64,000 bases of DNA from Canna indica (taxonomy: Eukaryota; Streptophyta; Magnoliopsida; Zingiberales; Cannaceae): NCBI GenBank assembly GCA_034359265.1, contig CP136896.1, forward strand, positions 22,785,501 through 22,849,500, in the 5' to 3' direction. This document shows, piece by piece, positions 1-12,385 of this stretch (position 1 is its first letter; each line of letters starts with the position of its first letter). Position numbers and translations under genes: made by a program. The notes under the pieces are model-generated. The model ran no database searches, was not told where the DNA came from, and saw only the letters and a program-made list of their open reading frames with translations.

Positions 1-2831
1 CGCAAAATTGAGAAAATTCTTTATGCCATTAAGATAATCTGTTGAGAATCTATCTGTGAGTTCCATCCATCCCTTATCCATCTAAAAAAAGAACCAGATT
101 TTGGTTTTCTATATTAGTTTACATATTACTAAATCATCTATTATGAAGTAACATATACCCCAAATCATGATTATTAATTAATTAATTATAAAAAGACCAG
201 TCTCACTCATGCAAATTTAGGCCCATTTGGTGAAATATCATATATTTTTAAATTTATGTTTAACTTATTGGATAGTAGGGTTGCTGTTGAGGATGCTATT
301 GTTTCTTTTTATGTTCAGTTAACTAGTAAGCAAATTTGTATAGTTCATTCTATTTCAATATGATATGTTTTAATTGCAAAGAGTATTTCTTATTTCACTT
401 GAATAATTGAAATCTCATTACTTGAGGTATTAAGTAACCTCTCTGCTAATTCTGATTCTTTGATCAATTATGCAAAAATGTTATGTTTTATATGCATAAA
501 AAAATTATAGCAAAAAGAAAGAGCAAGTAAAGTATTGTGAACATCAACAACAAAAGCTTACATAAAAATTTGAAACTATTGTGAACAACTACAACAAAAG
601 CTTACAAAAGAACAGCAACAACAAAAAGAAGAAGAAAATTGAACAATGATGGAGGTCGGATCCATACCTCAGTTTGAGAGATCGGAGAGAGTGCAGCATT
701 CGATATGAGAGTCTGAGAGAGATCAAAGATCTTGATGCTTGATGCTCAAAAAAGGACCAACCATTAAGAAAAAAATTAAAAAAAAAAACTTAGCAATCAA
801 TATGGTAATTAGGTATAGCAATATGCAAATCTGCACATTATGTTGACAAGAACAATTTACATAGTAAATGCGAAAACATAAGTGAGTAGATTTCATCAAA
901 AAATTGATTAAGAAGCATTTACCAATAAAGACCTAGAGTTGTAAATTTTGAAAAATAATATTTTTCATATTTATACCACCCATATCATGTACACACTTTT
1001 CCTTTTAAATATAAGAAAATGAAGCAAGGTTCAAAGGAGATTCTACCCTCACTAGAAATTTTAAGTAACCAGCTTTAACTTGTCTACTTACAAAGCATAT
1101 CCTTTTCTCGGATAAAATAGGACTACCTAAATCGCATATTCGAAGGAGGAGAAGAACACAAATAGAAACTATAATTTCATATATGAATATTGAATCTGAT
1201 AAAATAATCACTATGCTTGCAAATGGAGAAACAATAATAGGGATATACTAACATATTTGCAAAATCAGTTTATGCTTGCAAATGGAGATCCAAATCTGAA
1301 ATCACACAGAGTAATTGAGAGCAAGATTGGTGGGCAATAGCCGAGACTGAAGTGGAAATTAGAATAGGAGTCAAGGGTTAACTAACAACTAACTATCATA
1401 AGATTACTTAATATATTGCAATATTAAGAGTTGATAACAGAATATGTCACTGAAATCCTAGAGCTGCATACACAATACACACAATGCAAAAGAAGTGCCA
1501 GACAATTACCTATGTGTAAGGAATCAGATTAAAACAACATTTAGGTTCATAAGGCATTATAGTTGTCTCATAGCTCGCAATTGACATGTGACTAGAACAC
1601 AATATTAGCTTCATGTGCAATCTTATGTTCCGTCTCCAATCTTGAGTTAGAGGACTCTGTTCTTGATCATTGAGGATCCTAAGGTTGATTAACTGTTGCA
1701 TTTCTTTCATGTATGTTTTCTTTATTCCTATTCCTATTTTGAATTCTAACCTCTTATGACCTGAGATTTTGGACTGTATTACATCCTTATTTACTACCTG
1801 CATGCTAAAATATTAAGATCCTATAGTTTAATGTCATTCCTTAAGCTACATGGTTGTCCATAAGTTTAAATTCGTAGAAAGACTTAGCTAATGTTTAAAG
1901 TTTCTATAAGAAATAATGACATGAAAGATGCTATTATTCTAATTGTCTTATAAATAGTATATCCTATTGTTAAATAGAAAATAAGCATCTAAATATTACT
2001 TTGCAGCCTAATTTGATACAACCACGTCCTATAGTTACTCCTACCAATTTGGCTTTACTTTACCAAGTATAGTTTTTAATAAAAAGATAACTTACATATG
2101 GATTAACTGATAATTGATATTAGACAAAGATAAAAGATAAATAGTATTTGTAGTAGATAAAAGATTTAGAACTTAGAAGGCAAAAACAAATATACTATTG
2201 TTCATAGGCTATTTTTGTTAACCATAATCTTAACAATATACTACTGATATTAGATAAAGAGAGATGGCTCAAGGAGTTATATAAGTATATGACAGATTTG
2301 GACATAGCTCATCTCTCTATGAATTAAAGAATACTCATAATCAAAATAACTGATTGGTATTAAAGAATACTTTATTTCTTTCCAATTCATCGCCTTGATG
2401 GATCTCAGGCAACATAATTAAAGAAAACTTGGTTGGGAATCTTGTTACAAAATTCATCACTTGATGGATCTCAAGCAAGATAGTTTTATCCAAATCAAGA
2501 ATAGTATGCCTCAATTATGCAAATAGAAAACTACATCAGGACATAATTAAATGATGTTGACTCAATTGAGGGACATGGAAAAATCTAGGTCAAATAAACC
2601 ATACATGAAGAGCAATGTTTTTAAACTCGGAATGAATCTAACATCGATGGAACCATTACTAGGTTGGTTGAGAAGGAGAAAAGCATGCTGATCACTGCAT
2701 CGACATGCTTGAACTAAATTTACAAACAAGATATTGATAGCTTAGATTAATAGGAAATAAAGAATTTAATTTACAAACAAGATATTGATAACTAAATTTA
2801 ATTTCCACAAATTCTTATTTTTTTTGTAGTG
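1..2831. other. AT-rich stretch with no recognised gene
   Basis: About 2.8 kb of AT-rich sequence with only very short open frames on both strands. None of these frames has a recognisable domain or a plausible exon chain. The stretch around 640-730 is locally richer in G and C and could be a relic of a gene edge, but I see no coding evidence. It ends where a truncated gypsy LTR begins. Confidence 0.5.
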
Positions 2832-4405
2832 GCTACAGGGTCAACAAATTAATGCCGCCCTTTCAAAATGTGTACACCTAATAGTTCTAGGTTTTCAAAA
2901 ATGTTTACTAGAAGTCCTAGAAGTTATGTCATCTCCTAGCTAAGTTTCCATATATACTGGGCATCTCGCAACGTCCTACATGTTATCTAATATTATACAC
3001 TACCTTGGGTGAGGAATTCTATGTACCAACCTTAGAATTCCACCCATGAACATTTTAGGACAGCATGTGTAATCTAAAGAAAAGTAACCATACTTTACAA
3101 CATCTACTATATATAGCCATGAGATTCATACATAAACAATTATAAACTACCTTTAGAATTAAACTCAATAAGAAACAATTTATCTAGCATGGCAAGGTAG
3201 CAATGAATTCAACAATGCATGAAATACTAAGCATGGTAAACTAATATATCATTTCAAAAATTAAAGATGAATGAGCTAAGGATGGTCATTAAGCTAGCAT
3301 TCCTACAATTTCATAAATCAATAAATTTACTTACTATGGTTAGTGTTCTTCCTAAGTATCATCATGTTTCTATAGTTTTAACATTCTAACCATGGAAGTT
3401 TCCATCTAAAGCTTACCCTCTCCCTCCCCCTAGGCTTGGCCGAGCCTTGAGCAAGGTGAACCTTGCTCGACCATGCTTCTTAGGGTAGGAAAGGGAAAAG
3501 GAGATTTATTCCCGACCCTAATTCTTTGTCTCCGCTATATCTAAATTTCATGTGGACTAATTTGCCCCTTTCCTTTCACATGGCCGAACCTTTCTCATGA
3601 AGATTAGGGTTCATTCGGCCACAATCTAAGAGTCCTAGGGAAGACATGATTCATAACATGTGAAATCGACGACTAAGAATGCTCTATTGACGAACTTAAG
3701 ATCATCTAAGGGCCTTAATTCCGTCAAGGGAATTGGGGAAAATTTTGGCATAACCTTTCCCCTTTACCCATGATTCGACAGCCCTAGCATTTGAGAAATT
3801 GACGAGGAAACAAAATGATCCGACAAGGATTGTTACAAAACTGTGTATACACCACTACGAAACCTCGATTCATCGGAAAATCGCGAGAAAACACGATCCT
3901 ATCACCAATAAGGGTTCGGCTACCCGCCTCCCCCATTTCTTCAAAACAAACCACTCACCTTGATTGAGGAGAATGAAAGATCGGATGACGACAACTTTGA
4001 ATTTTCCAGCGACAGCATGAAATCCCGGATCGACCAAAATCCCCTTTCCCTTGCTTCTTCTCCCCCTCTCCTATGCGCTGCCTTGTGTGACTCCAAGATG
4101 AGTCACACGACAGCATGGATGAGGGATCAAACCTTCCTTAATGGCCCTTGATTCTAATTCATGACTCGACTAAACCCGAGCTCGACTTGGTTTCCGACTC
4201 TATCCGCAACACGAGTCGACTTTACTCGGTTAAAGTATAAATGCATAAAAGGAAAGAGTCATTTGCCTAATTAAATTGCATACATCATTAGTCGAGTCAT
4301 ACCTTTTTACTTGAGGCGATCCTGAGACTTGAGTCGACTACCCCCGAGTCCGGCGCGCTGCATCAAAATAGATTTTTATATTAGAAAATTTTCCCAGGTC
4401 TTACA
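2832..4405 (-). mobile_element. Truncated Ty3/gypsy LTR fragment (G1 family)
   Basis: Closely matches the part of the G1 LTRs that lies at about 19540-20923 and 28140-29663. In minus orientation it starts with TGTAAGACC at 4405 and runs left until it stops abruptly at 2832, so roughly the last 970 bp of the LTR are missing. No internal gypsy sequence adjoins it: on the right is copia-type 3' noncoding DNA. It is either the remnant of a solo LTR or a deleted copy. Open frames in this stretch recur in every copy of the LTR and are not genes. Confidence 0.8.
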
Positions 4406-6727
4406 TTTACCTATATTTTTCTCTCTCTTTTGACATCAAACAAAAAGGGCTAGAAAAGGCAATTAAAATCAAGGTTGAGACTAGAAAACTAGTTTTCATG
4501 AAAACGAAGTCAACCAACCCAAGGGATGAAAACATACATACAAGTGAGACTAATCAATACATGATATCATAGAATGCTAAACATAATCTAAAACTAGAAA
4601 TCATGTATCAAGCTCAAGTAATGATATTTTCATGTATCGGTCAACATATCAAAAACCATTTTAGAAATGATTTTTCATGAGTTAAAATGAGAACGATACC
4701 AAAAACATGAATCTAACATCATACTTGAAGTCTCATTCAAAGATTTCGACAAAAATCCAAGGTATCGAGAAATGAGCATTTGGGAAGAACGATACTTTAA
4801 AGTTTCAAAATCCAATTTCAACAATCCAAATCAAATCGCATTCATACTCAAGATTTTTGAAATTTTTATGCCATAAACTAGATTTTTCAAGGAAGATGCA
4901 GATTCAAGAATCAACAAAAATTCATTTTTCTGTATTTTCTAAAATTCATTGAGTTCTAGTGGCATTTTCGTAAATAACTAGAATTTTTTAAAAGTTTTCA
5001 ATTTTCATTCAAACTTTCCAAATATCAAGATATAATCATTTAAAGCATGTTTATAAAGTTTGAAATGAAAATAATGTCATTTGGTCAAAATTTTACCTTA
5101 GCATGATTTCATTCAAAAACAAGCATGTTAACATGAAATTGCTAAGTATCAATCTTTAACCTATACTCATGGTTTTCAAACATAGACACATGAACACCTA
5201 ACATGAGTAAATCTAAACATGTTTGAGAAGTTTGAGCTGAAAAAGAAATTTCTAAGTCAAATTGTTGACTTAGGTCAAGCTTTTTTAATTTTGAGTCTCC
5301 TAAGGTGAGCTAGTTGTCATTTTATCCATTTACATATGATTTTTCAATTTTAACCACATGGATGTAAATCATGAGTAAGCTCAAACATGTTTATTAAATT
5401 TTAATTTAAAATGAAGTCTCTAAGATGAAATTCTACCTAGAGCTCATTTCATTCAAACAAGGTTTCATGAAATTGCCTAAGTATCAAAATTTTATCTACT
5501 CATGAGATTTCAATCATTATTATGAAAGATTATTCATGAGCATAGAGAAATCATTTAATCAAGAAAATAGAGGTGGTATGCAAGAATTTTACCAAAATGA
5601 AACTCATACCTCATTTCTTGAGAAATTCCAAAATTTCCACTTTCTTTCCATTTTCCTTTAGCCTTCCAAATTTTACCACTTTCTCAACTTGCAAATAGGC
5701 TTCATTAGTATCATAATGAAATCATATACCAACTAGCAAGCTAACTTACTAAATAGCAAAGGTTTAATGCAAAGTTTCATTTAAAAATCTTAACCTATGC
5801 TAGATAGTAGAGATTCATTTTAAAAAAAGTTAACATGATATCAAAATGAATCAAAGAGATCTTAAGATATGAAATATTTGAAGAATAAGATCTCTAAACA
5901 TGTTTAACTAGTTTGGACTTAAAAAGAAGGTATCTAATAATGAATATCAACCTAGAGCAAGTTTCATTTAATGAAATTTGCCTAAGTACTAAAATTCTAC
6001 CTACTCATGAGAATTGAAGGGTTTAACATGCAATTCTAATCATGAGTATTGAGACGTAATTTAAGCTTAAACATTGAGGTATAACACTAAGATTTTATGA
6101 AAATTGAAGTTATACTTTATTCATGATAATTTGCCAAACTTACCCGTTTCTTCCTAGTTATTAGCCATCCTAAAATACTCATAACTTGCAAGTAAGCTAC
6201 ACTAATATTTTAGAGAAAATATAGCTACATAGCAAGCTAACCCAACCCAAAAGCAAAGAGAAGCATCAAGTATCATTATTAAAGTTCACTTTGCTAAATG
6301 GTTTGAAATCCGTTTTACGTAAAATCAAGTGATACCAAAACGAATTTTAAGAGATCACAAAAATAGTAATTATGAAAACATGACCTCCAACCCTTCCTAT
6401 TGGTTGAAAACCGAAAGGCCATAATGAGCCTACGATTTTGAACCGCAAGGTCGCATGAGCCCGTTATAGGCTACATAGGTCTCCGAAGAGACCAAAAAAT
6501 CAAAAACAAAAATCATTTTTCAAGTCTTATCATGAGCGGGCAAAACCAACTCAAATTTAACTAGTATCATAACTCCAACTTTAAGATGACAAGTAATATA
6601 AAGGAGGTGATACTAAACATACCTAGATGCCAATTTTCATACCTATGGCATCATGATGGCTTGAATTTGCAACCAAAGATGGATTCTTCAATGAAGTCCA
6701 TGGTAAACTTCAATTCTTCAATTTCCT
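4406..6727 (-). mobile_element. 3' noncoding half of a gag-only copia-like element
   Basis: Starts with the same 'ttttgacatcaa..aaaaaggg' motif that follows polypurine tracts in the other copia copies (for example near 24850 and 34160), so I read it as the 3' untranslated part of a minus-strand element. From about 4900 to 6300 it holds degenerate 400-500 bp repeats. Recurring phrases include 'aacatgttt..agtttgaa', 'cctagagc..ttcatt' and 'cctaagtatcaaaattttacctactcatgag'. Related sequence appears at 25080-25232. There is no reverse transcriptase or integrase between it and the gag at 6728. Its left end is cut off by the gypsy LTR fragment. Confidence 0.6.
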
Positions 6728-8091
6728 TTACCCTTGTGTGGTTGCTCCCCCTACAAAAGAGCATGAGACATTTGGTACCCAAATGGATTTGGGTCCTTTG
6801 GGGTTAGAGGGCTTAGCTACCCAAAGTGTTTTAACTCCACTTGGGTTCATCTTAAATGCACAATCATATATAGCATGCCCATAGACACCGCAACAAAAAC
6901 AATGACCATGATACTTTTTGTTATCATTTTTCTTAGCATGAGATTTTGCATTAGAATGAATAGCATGAGATTTTGCATTAGAATGCATAGCATGAGATTT
7001 ATGATGAACATAGGCATTTTTGAAAGAAACATTTTTCTTTCCAATTTTCTTGAAGGAAGTTGAGTTTCTCAAATTATGTACTTCCTTGTTCAAGACCAAA
7101 ATCTCATCTCTTAAAACTTCAATTGACTTATGCATGGCATATAGTTGGGATTTCAAAATATTGTTCTCACTTACAATTTTTGAATTCTCAAATTTTAAAT
7201 TTTTATTTTCAAGCTTTAAGTCCTTAAGCTCAAGTTTCAATCTATCATGGCATAAATCAAATGAACTAGATTTTAATTTCTCATTTTCTATCTTTAATTC
7301 ATGCACATGAGAATTAAGCATCACATTTTCTTTCTTTAGCATCTTATTTTCCTTCTTTTCTAACAAGTAAGGCATACATCTTTCTACACTCATCTACTAA
7401 CTCATCATATGGCATGTCATGAGAACTAGTAGAACTAGCATTGTCATTATCATTATAATGACTATGTGAAGGAGAGTGTACCTCATCATTATCATCCATG
7501 AGGCTAAGTTTGGATGTGGCTTCATAGTCTTGGTTAGAGGGTGCTTCAAGTGAGTGGGAGGTGGAGGTGGAAGCACTTGACCTCTTCCTTGCTTTGTTCT
7601 TCATGCTTGGGCAATTTTTCTTCACATGCCCTTTTTCTTTTGAAGCATGACAAATTTCCTTTCTTTTTTGGCTCTTGGAGCTACTTCTTTGACTAGAAGA
7701 GCTATGGGCATCAAAACCAAGATTAGGGGTAGGTGAATGACCATTGTTATCACTACCTTCATTAAATGTATCAATTTCTTCGGTTTTAGCATGATCGTAT
7801 AAAACATTTAAACTAGCCCATAAATCAAAAGCCGTAGAGCAATGCATAACTTTTTCAAGAATGCCATTTGGTAAGGTGCAAAGAATACAATTCATGGCAT
7901 CTCCATTATACTTAAACATTTTCTTATCTAATTCACTCCAAGCATGCATGTCAACCTAAGGCTCAATGAATTCTAGTCTCAACATGTTAAGGACACCAAA
8001 ACATTTAGTCTTTAAATATGTGTACATCTTATATTTTCAAAGACCAAAGTTCGAGGCATCGAACCTAGGAGGTGAAGCACTCTAGTGCCAT
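6728..8091 (-). pseudogene. gag: Family II copia-like gag (nucleocapsid/capsid), frameshifted
   Basis: Reads right to left from a probable ATG at 8091. A UBN2-type N-terminus (FDASNFGLWK) is followed by a capsid-like stretch, a first CCHC knuckle (CHASKEKGHVKKNC), a Ser/Asp/Asn-rich linker, a long Lys/Glu/Leu coiled coil, a second CCHC knuckle (CFCCGVYGHAIYDC) and a WVPN tail. Gag would form the particle and bind element RNA. It is broken by a frameshift near the start, a TAG near 7955 and a one-base frameshift at about 7345-7393. No protease or pol follows; after the gag stop comes repetitive noncoding DNA. This suggests a non-autonomous gag-only element. The same gag start recurs at 22977-23119. 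Confidence 0.75.
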
Positions 8092-8139
8092 TTTTCGGAT
8101 CGAGAGACGATGTAGAGGAGATGGTGAAATCTCAATCTA

Positions 8140-8159
8140 CGACCCGATCTGATACCAAT
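8140..8159 (-). promoter_or_regulatory. Primer-binding site of the family II element
   Basis: Read on the minus strand, the bases next to the LTR give ATTGGTATCAG, close to the plant initiator tRNA-Met PBS (TGGTATCAGAGC). It lies between the LTR and gag, which fixes the orientation of the element. Confidence 0.75.
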
Positions 8160-9476
8160 TGTTGGTGAAATGGCCACACTAGAGGGGGGGTGAATAGTGT
8201 GTTAACTAATCAATTAGCCTAAATCCGATTTTAATAGTTTCTTAAGTTACTTAGGCAATTCACAATTGACGACTAAATGCGGAAGCGAGTAATAAAGATA
8301 AGCAATGCAATACACAAAGAAAATAATGCTAACACAAGTATTTATAGTGGTTCGGCCCCAATCCCTACTCCACTACCTAAGCACCCCGCTTAGGATTCCA
8401 AACTTAGCTTTACTAGATTCTATTGTTTCCCTTACAAAGAGGACTTTACATCAGAAAGTCTCCGCTCTCAAACCGAAGGCACTTCCACACCCGGAAGTAT
8501 CCCGCCTTCCTACTGAGAGCACTCTCCCACCTTAACCTAAGGGACAACTCAACTAATCCTAATAAACTAAGTTTACAATGGTGGGTTTAAGCCTTAGCAC
8601 CAAGGCAACCACCAACTCAATCAAACCTAGCAACCTTGGTTTACACAAATGGTATACAATGAAAATAACCAAGAAAATACAATAACAATTGGAGCAATAG
8701 ATAAATCAAACTATACTTAGCTCCAAAAGAAACTCTCTAGTCCTCTTGATGCCTTGAGAAGATGAATCTTGAAGGTTCAAAGGCTTGATCAAGGTTTTAT
8801 CATGGAAACTAGGGGTTGCGAAGAGATGGCTCAAGAAATCCTTTAGAGATGATCAAATATGGCTCAATAGAAGTTTAGATGCATCATTTAAGGCTTGGAA
8901 GAGAGTTTGGGGTGGGTATTTATAACCCCCAAATGAAATGGCTCGTCAACGGGCGTACTTTTGCCCGTTGACGACGCCCGGTCGCTTGTCGGTCGATCGT
9001 CAGTCGACCGATAGATCGATCGCCCAAGAGACCACGGCATTCTGCCACTGTTGGGTGAACTTCGGTCGATCGAATTGGCTACTGCCAATTCTTTGCCACA
9101 TTCGGTCAACCGATCGGTCGATTGAAATGGCTACTTCCAATTTTTGACCATATTCGGTCGACCGAACCTAGGCTGAGCGTGATTTTTTTAGCCTTCTTCT
9201 TGGAGAGCGTCAACTTGGAGAGCTTTCCATGTGATCTTTAGACTCGTCCAAGATGTCTTTGGTGCACACGTCGAACTTTGAGAAATTTCTGTGACGAATC
9301 CGAACGCGTCGACCCATGTCCTTCTGATTTTTTGATTTCTTTTGATATTTTCGATCGAGGACATCGAGTGCTAACCGATATGAAACCTAAAAATATTTTT
9401 TAATGAAATCATTACTTACATGTTTGTTATCATCAAAACCGAGATTAAAACCAAGGTTGAAAACCTTAGGCCAACA
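8160..9476 (-). mobile_element. 5' LTR of family II copia-like element
   Basis: A 1317-bp LTR bounded by TG (8160) and CA (9476), with a PBS immediately to its left. On the minus strand it starts TGTTGGCCTAAGG and ends in the conserved end next to the PBS. It contains a GGTCGACC-rich palindromic block (about 8975-9170), a perfect hairpin (8944-8973) and a TATA box (8917-8924). The full-length relative is at 23188-24665, with partial relatives at 21744-22395 and 32106-32940. Confidence 0.8.
8917..8973 (-). promoter_or_regulatory. LTR core promoter: hairpin followed by TATA box
   Basis: On the minus strand TATAAATA (8924-8917) follows a perfect 11-bp inverted repeat (arms 8944-8954 and 8963-8973) by about 20 bases. 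The same order of palindromic block, hairpin and TATA recurs in the other copia LTRs here. TATA boxes are also at 11156-11163 (+), 21768-21775 (-), 23972-23979 (-), 32615-32622 (+), 33360-33367 (-) and 54967-54974 (+). By position these are retrotransposon U3/R promoters; transcription is inferred. Confidence 0.6.
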
Positions 9477-9739
9477 TTTTTGGCCCAAAATTTGGACGAC
9501 GAGTGCATTTTTCAAAAAAAAAGTTTAAGGGCAAATTTGTATCATTTTCAATACTTTAGGGGCAAATATGACCCTTATCATTGACACGTAAGCAACCATT
9601 TGCCGACTTGTCAAACCATTACATGTAGTGGCATTTTTGGCCCAAAATATGGACGACGATGGCATTTTTGAAAAAAAAGAAAGTTTGAGGGCAAATTTGT
9701 ACCTTTTTGAATACTTTATGGGCAAATATAACCCTTATC
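9477..9739. repeat. Two about 105-bp direct repeats around a 50-bp spacer
   Basis: Two similar copies (about 9480-9580 and 9632-9739) of a unit containing 'ttggcccaaaat.tggacgacga' and ending 'gggcaaatat.acccttatc', separated by about 50 bp. There is no TG/CA end, PBS or coding frame. It lies between the end of the family II LTR and the broken left edge of the host copia. Its class is unknown to me; it may be a small tandem repeat or the edge of an unrecognised element. Confidence 0.6.
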
Positions 9740-10729
9740 CCATACCTATATCACCAATGCCAACAATCTTACCTTTGACATTGTCTCCAAAAGGTCACAT
9801 GCTCACCTTCCTTGCTTGACAGGGTTGCAAATAAATTGATGTCATCCGTCATGTGCTTTGAGCAACCGCTATCCAAGATCCAAGTACTCCTACTTCCTTG
9901 AGGATGGTTCTCCATCTACAAAAGGAGAATAGACAACTTTATGTACTCAAATCTTCTTGGATCCTTGATTGTCAGTCATCTTAGGAACCCAAGTAAATCT
10001 AGCATAGGGGTTCCTCTTAAGTGCACATTCTCTAACCATGTGCCCAAAAATGCCACAAGAAAAACAACTTCCATTGAATCTTCTAGTACTATGAGTGTGA
10101 GCATGGAAGTGTGCATGATCATGGGCATGTGTGGTTTTTCTAACATGACCAACCTTAGGCATGGCATTTTGCATTGTTATCATTTTCTCATTTAGCATGC
10201 ACAATTCCCTTTTTAAGCTAAGCATGCTATCATTTAAGTATTCTACTTGAGAGCTCAAAAACTTGTTTTCACATTCTAACTTCTCATTCTCATTTTCTAA
10301 CTCATTTTTGACTTTCTCAAAAGTGTGTCTCTCATCCTTAAGATTTTCTACTTCCCTTTTTAAAGCATTCCATGAAAGAAGTAAGCTATCATTCTCTTCT
10401 TCTAAGCATTTATTGTCCTTTTCAATCTCTTTTAATCTCTTTTAATCTCTTCCTAATAGCATTAAATTCATCATGCATTTGTTCAAATTCTTCTTCTACT
10501 TCATGTTGACTAAATGAAAGTTTACCAAAAGTAAATCTTACCTCATTGTCAATTGCCATAAGGCATAGGTTTGCCTTCTCACTCTTGGTGTCCTCCTCGC
10601 TTGATGAGGATTCACTATCATCCCACTAAGCCATCATGGCCTTCTTCTTCTTTTTGGTCTTGTCCCTTTTGCAAGGAGCGAAGGTAGAAGTCATCTTGAG
10701 TTGTGGGCAATCCTTCCTTAGGTGCCCCG
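9740..10729 (-). pseudogene. gag-pro: Host copia gag-protease, distal half (interrupted at 10729)
   Basis: Reading right to left from 10729: the second half of a CCHC knuckle (GHLRKDC), a Lys-rich and Ser/Glu-rich linker, a Glu/Lys/Leu coiled coil, a His-rich segment with HAHFHAHTHS, a second CCHC knuckle (CFSCGIFGHMVREC), a WVPKM motif, then the start of the protease around the cysteine/histidine-flanked active site near 9870. The frame has stops and shifts. It stops at 9740 next to the repeat block, so integrase and RT are lost. Its upstream half is at 55614-56418, beyond the copia A insertion. Confidence 0.8.
10725..10729 (+). repeat. Left target-site duplication of copia A (CCCCG)
   Basis: CCCCG directly precedes the TG of the copia A 5' LTR, and the same five bases (55614-55618) follow the other end. 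Without the insertion and one copy, the host copia knuckle has the spacing C-X2-C-X4-H-X4-C, in frame. Confidence 0.85.
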
Positions 10730-11890
10730 TGTTGGCCCAAGGGTTGCGCCTAGGCTTTGATCTCTATTTTGATGATAACAAACATGAAACTAATGCATTT
10801 GTGTAGTTTTGAGTTCAGGTTGATGTTGCGGTATGCGTGCAAACTTTGTTCGGTGAAAATACCAAAAAATGTCAAAAATGGCTCCGACGACGATCGAGCA
10901 GAAAATCTACGATTAGAAATAGAAATCATGTAATATCACCCTAGGAATACATCCCAAAATTGATTTTAATGTTATCCAGGTCAAAAATCGGAAACAAAAC
11001 CCGAAAAGAAGTTCGTGAGAAGAAATCAGCAAGAAGAGACTGAATTCTAGGTTCGGTTGATCGGCCAGTCGATCGAATGGAGCTCAGATTGCACAAAGGG
11101 CTCCGGTCGTAGGGCGGTCGATCAGTCGATTGGGTGCCCTAGCCGAGTGAGGGGTTATAAATACCCCTCACCAACCTTCATTAAATTCTCTTAATTATTC
11201 ACTAAGCATTTCAAAGAGAGATTTGAGCCTTCCTAAGTGGATTTAAATGCGCAAGCTTCGACGATTGTTCATCTACTGAAGTGTTCTTTTTGCCTCAACT
11301 CTAGTGTCGACTCGAGCTCTACGTCTTGAGGAGTTGGAGGATTTGAAGGCTAATCAAGGAGCACCATTGTTTGGTTTATTCTTTTGCTCCTTTAGAACTT
11401 GTTTTCTTTGTTATTAAACAAAGTTTTCATTGATAGTTTATAAGGTGTGCGAGGTAAACATCTTAGGGTTCACTTTGTAGATTCAGATTTTCCCTTTGTG
11501 AATAGGGTTGAGGCTTTCTCAAAGGGTTGAGAAGTGAGTCCTCATTTGTATTCAAAGGGAAACACTTAATCTATAAAAGAGTTGGCTAGAAATCCTTGGT
11601 TTGGATCCAAGGTAGTGGAGTAGGCGGTTGGCCGAACCACTATAATTACTTCTGTTTGTATTGTCTAGATTGCTTGCTCTTGTTAGTATTACTTTTAAGA
11701 ATGTTGGCTATGTTTGGCAAAAAAAATTTAAAGATTATTTCTCAAGTAAAAAGACTTTGAGCAACTACTCATATTGATCAACTGTTTATGCTGGATCTTA
11801 TGTTACAATTCATTCCGATCAATGAGCTGTTGTGACCATAATATATTCTGAGAATGTTGAAGGTTTCAACTGTCAAGACACAGTCTTAAC

Positions 11891-12385
11891 TAGAGTTGGC
11901 AATATATGGCCCGGCCCGATAGTCCAAAAAATATCAGGTTCGGGCCGATCCTTATAGTGTTCGGGCCATTATCGGGCCAGCCCAATAAGGCCCGAAAATT
12001 TATCAGGCCGGGCGGGCTAGGTGGTGTAGGCCCAACCCAACCCAATAACCTGATAGGGTTTTGTGCATTAATAAAACTATCGGGCTATCGGGCCCGAATC
12101 GGCCCAATAGCCCGATGTGGGCCCAATAGCTCGATTATAATGGAATGATTCGGGCCCGATAGCCTGATTATAATGGCATGATTCGGGCCCGATAACACGA
12201 TTTGGGCCCGATAACCCAATTTTCTTTTTTGTGTTATTGGGCTAAATTGGCCATGCTGTGCCAGCCCATTATTTTTCGTGGTGGGCCCGGCCGGAGACTC
12301 TAGGCCCGAATTTTTATTGGGTCGGGCCGGTCCATGCATAAATTTTTTTTGGGCCGAGCCGGGCCGGCACGAATTTCCATCCCTA
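11891..12385. mobile_element. hAT-type MITE (495 bp)
   Basis: Bounded by identical 8-bp duplications GTCTTAAC (11883-11890 and 12386-12393). The ends are TAGAGTTGGCAA and, inverted, TAGGGATGGAAA, the usual form of hAT miniature elements. The interior is GC-rich with many GGGCCCGATA-like units and has no coding capacity. It sits in the 5' LTR of the nested copia and is absent from the 3' LTR, so it inserted after that element integrated. Confidence 0.9.

Noticed and set aside
600..740. Possible host gene exon near the left edge
   Set aside because: The frames are very short, with no domain, and I could not build a splice chain.
8941..9170. Regularly spaced palindromic repeats that might suggest a CRISPR array
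   Set aside because: The spacing and the repeats vary, the block lies in LTRs of a plant retrotransposon, and no cas-like gene exists here.
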